NCBI RefSeq assembly: GCF_000265425.1
Contig: NC_018014.1
Coordinates: 1,674,001 to 1,738,000, forward strand
Source of the DNA: Terriglobus roseus DSM 18391
GTDB taxonomy: Bacteria; Acidobacteriota; Terriglobia; Terriglobales; Acidobacteriaceae
Reading direction: 5' to 3'
DNA length: 64,000 bases
The translations under genes and the position numbers were made by a program. The notes beneath the pieces are model-generated. The model was not told where the DNA came from. It ran no database searches and was given only the letters and a program-made list of their open reading frames with translations. This document shows, one piece after another, positions 62,652 through 64,000 of this stretch (position 1 is its first letter; the number at the start of each line of letters is the position of its first letter).

Positions 62652-64000
62652 GTGAACGCAGCAGCAATGGAGCGTATGACGCAACACGATCGAGCATGGA
62701 GCAGTACCCCTCGCCCGGGGCTGTGGGCGACGGCGGTTCTAGCCGCGTTTCTCCCGATGGCGGCGGTCGCGCAGATGGCATCGCAGGGCAGCAATGGCCA
62801 GAGCCAGGGATCTTCTGCGGGCGGCCGCAGCGCCAGTGGACCGGCGACGGTGCAGGCAGCGCAGCAGACGCTGCAGACCATCTCAAGCAGCGGACAGACG
62901 CAGGGCAGCGTGAATGGTGTCAGCCAGAACGACTACAAGGGTTCGCTGATCCAGGGCAAGGCTACCGATGGCGTTCTGGAGTTAACTCTGGACGACGCGA
63001 TTCAGCGCGGGTTCCGCAACAACCTTGGCATCATTCTGCAGAGTTCGGCTGTGCAGAGCGCTTCGGGTACGCGTCTTCAGCAGTTGCAGCAATTATTGCC
63101 GACGGTGACCGGTTCCGCGACCTACACAGTGCAGCAGGTCAACCTGGCTGCGTATGGTTTGAGCTTTCCCGGTATTAAGCAGATTGTTGGACCGTTTCAG
63201 GTCTTCGACTTCCGCGCGTACCTTTCGCAGTCGCTGTTGAACATCAACAGCATCCAGAACTACCTGGCTGCGAAGCATAATTTTCAGGGTGCAAAGCTGT
63301 CGGCGGAGGATGCGCGGAACCTGGTCGTGCTGACCGTTGGTAACGCTTATCTGCTCTGCATCGCCGATGCCTCGCGCATTGAGGCTGCTCAGGCTGAGAA
63401 GGCGAATGCAAAGGTTTCGCTGGATCAGGCGACGGCGAATCACGAGGCCGGCACCAGCCCCAAGCTGGACGTGCTGCGTGCGCAGGTCGATTTTCAGAAC
63501 ACGGATCAACAGTTGATCCAGTCGCAGAACCAGTTGGAGAAGGACAAGCTGGCACTGGCGCGGGCGATCGGCCTGCCGCTGGACCAGAAGTTCCATGTAT
63601 CCGATGCATCGCCTTACTCGGCCGCAACGCCGACAACGCCGGAGCAGGCTTTTGCCGACGCACTGAAGAGTCGCAAGGATCTTGCCGGTGCGGAAGAGCG
63701 AGTGAAGGGTGCGGAGTCGCAGAAGTCTGCGGCGAAGGCTGAGTACTATCCCACGGTGAGCGTGAACGGCGACTATGGCGATCTGGGTACGACGATCGGC
63801 CATTCGCATGGAACGTACACCGCTACGGGCGAAGTCTCTGTGCCGATCCTGCAGATTGCGAAGACGCGCGGCGATATCGCCGTGGCGGATGCGAATCTGC
63901 AGCAGCAGCGTGCACGTTACAGCGACCAGGTGCAGCAGATCAACGCGGATGTTCGCGACGCTCTGCTGGATATCGAGGCTGCAGCGAAGCTGGTTGAGGC
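62652..64000 (+). CDS. TolC-family outer-membrane efflux protein, partial at the window end
   Basis: At least 449 codons, open to the window end. A signal peptide (WATAVLAAFLPMAAVAQ) and a Ser/Gln/Gly-rich stretch precede the TolC family repeats: LTLDDAIQRGFRNNLGIIL, FDFRAYLSQSLLNINSIQNY, RNLVVLTVGNAYLLCIADAS, and ANHEAGTSPKLDVLRAQVDF. Forms the outer-membrane channel of an RND or similar pump. Starts: GTG 62652 (GGAGG four bases before it), ATG 62667 or ATG 62676; I take the GTG with low certainty. Confidence 0.9.
   Translation, partial: MNAAAMERMTQHDRAWSSTPRPGLWATAVLAAFLPMAAVAQMASQGSNGQSQGSSAGGRSASGPATVQAAQQTLQTISSSGQTQGSVNGVSQNDYKGSLIQGKATDGVLELTLDDAIQRGFRNNLGIILQSSAVQSASGTRLQQLQQLLPTVTGSATYTVQQVNLAAYGLSFPGIKQIVGPFQVFDFRAYLSQSLLNINSIQNYLAAKHNFQGAKLSAEDARNLVVLTVGNAYLLCIADASRIEAAQAEKANAKVSLDQATANHEAGTSPKLDVLRAQVDFQNTDQQLIQSQNQLEKDKLALARAIGLPLDQKFHVSDASPYSAATPTTPEQAFADALKSRKDLAGAEERVKGAESQKSAAKAEYYPTVSVNGDYGDLGTTIGHSHGTYTATGEVSVPILQIAKTRGDIAVADANLQQQRARYSDQVQQINADVRDALLDIEAAAKLVE

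Overview
The window is about 61% GC, with genes packed on both strands and short or overlapping junctions. Several things point to a Gram-negative soil bacterium of the Acidobacteriota, probably Terriglobales (Terriglobus, Granulicella or Edaphobacter type). These are a cellulose synthase operon with a fused BcsAB, ADP-heptose synthesis, Wza/Wzc/Wzi capsule genes, a secretin carrying a cohesin-like domain, and dispersed hairpin repeats between genes. The taxonomic call is inference. I see no phage, transposase, plasmid or CRISPR genes.

Layout. 1-8.9 kb: cupin, M16 peptidase, GNAT and YvcK (operon-like, minus), then a 2-hydroxyacid dehydrogenase, a TPR protein and a DUF4254 protein (minus), and divergently a glycosyltransferase coupled to hldE (plus; LPS inner core). 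9.0-24.0 kb: tRNA-Lys(UUU), then a cellulose operon bcsQ-like / bcsAB / bcsZ / bcsC. The first three junctions overlap, a structured leader precedes bcsC, and a strong terminator ends the operon. 24-32.7 kb: polytopic membrane protein, double-motif aspartic protease, flippase-like protein, argS, a response regulator coupled to pepA, and smpB. 32.9-37.1 kb: secretin with cohesin-like domain, two pseudopilins, and a small protein resembling the urocanase core. 37.3-43.8 kb: engB, cytoplasmic alpha-amylase, half-size AI-2E-family protein, NitT/TauT-like ABC transporter (fused double permease plus ATPase with extra C-terminal domain), and a stand-alone receiver protein. 43.9-55.1 kb: exopolysaccharide locus with three glycosyltransferases, Wza-like exporter and Wzc-like tyrosine autokinase (minus), UDP-glucose dehydrogenase and UDP-glucuronate decarboxylase (plus), and Wzi-like outer-membrane protein (minus). 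55.2-64 kb: degenerate E1-alpha-like protein beside aceE, SRPBCC protein, argJ, a 39-bp tandem repeat array, a Gfo/Idh/MocA oxidoreductase, and the start of a TolC-type efflux protein that runs off the window.

The dominant theme is the cell surface. Cellulose is made and exported by the bcs operon, a UDP-xylose/glucuronate-type polysaccharide by the Wza/Wzc/Wzi locus, and heptose LPS core by the hldE cluster. The most interesting material is the giant disordered extension on the BcsQ-like ATPase, the alternative-hairpin leader before bcsC, two enzyme-like proteins that look catalytically dead (urocanase-like, E1-alpha-like), and four kinds of intergenic repeat.
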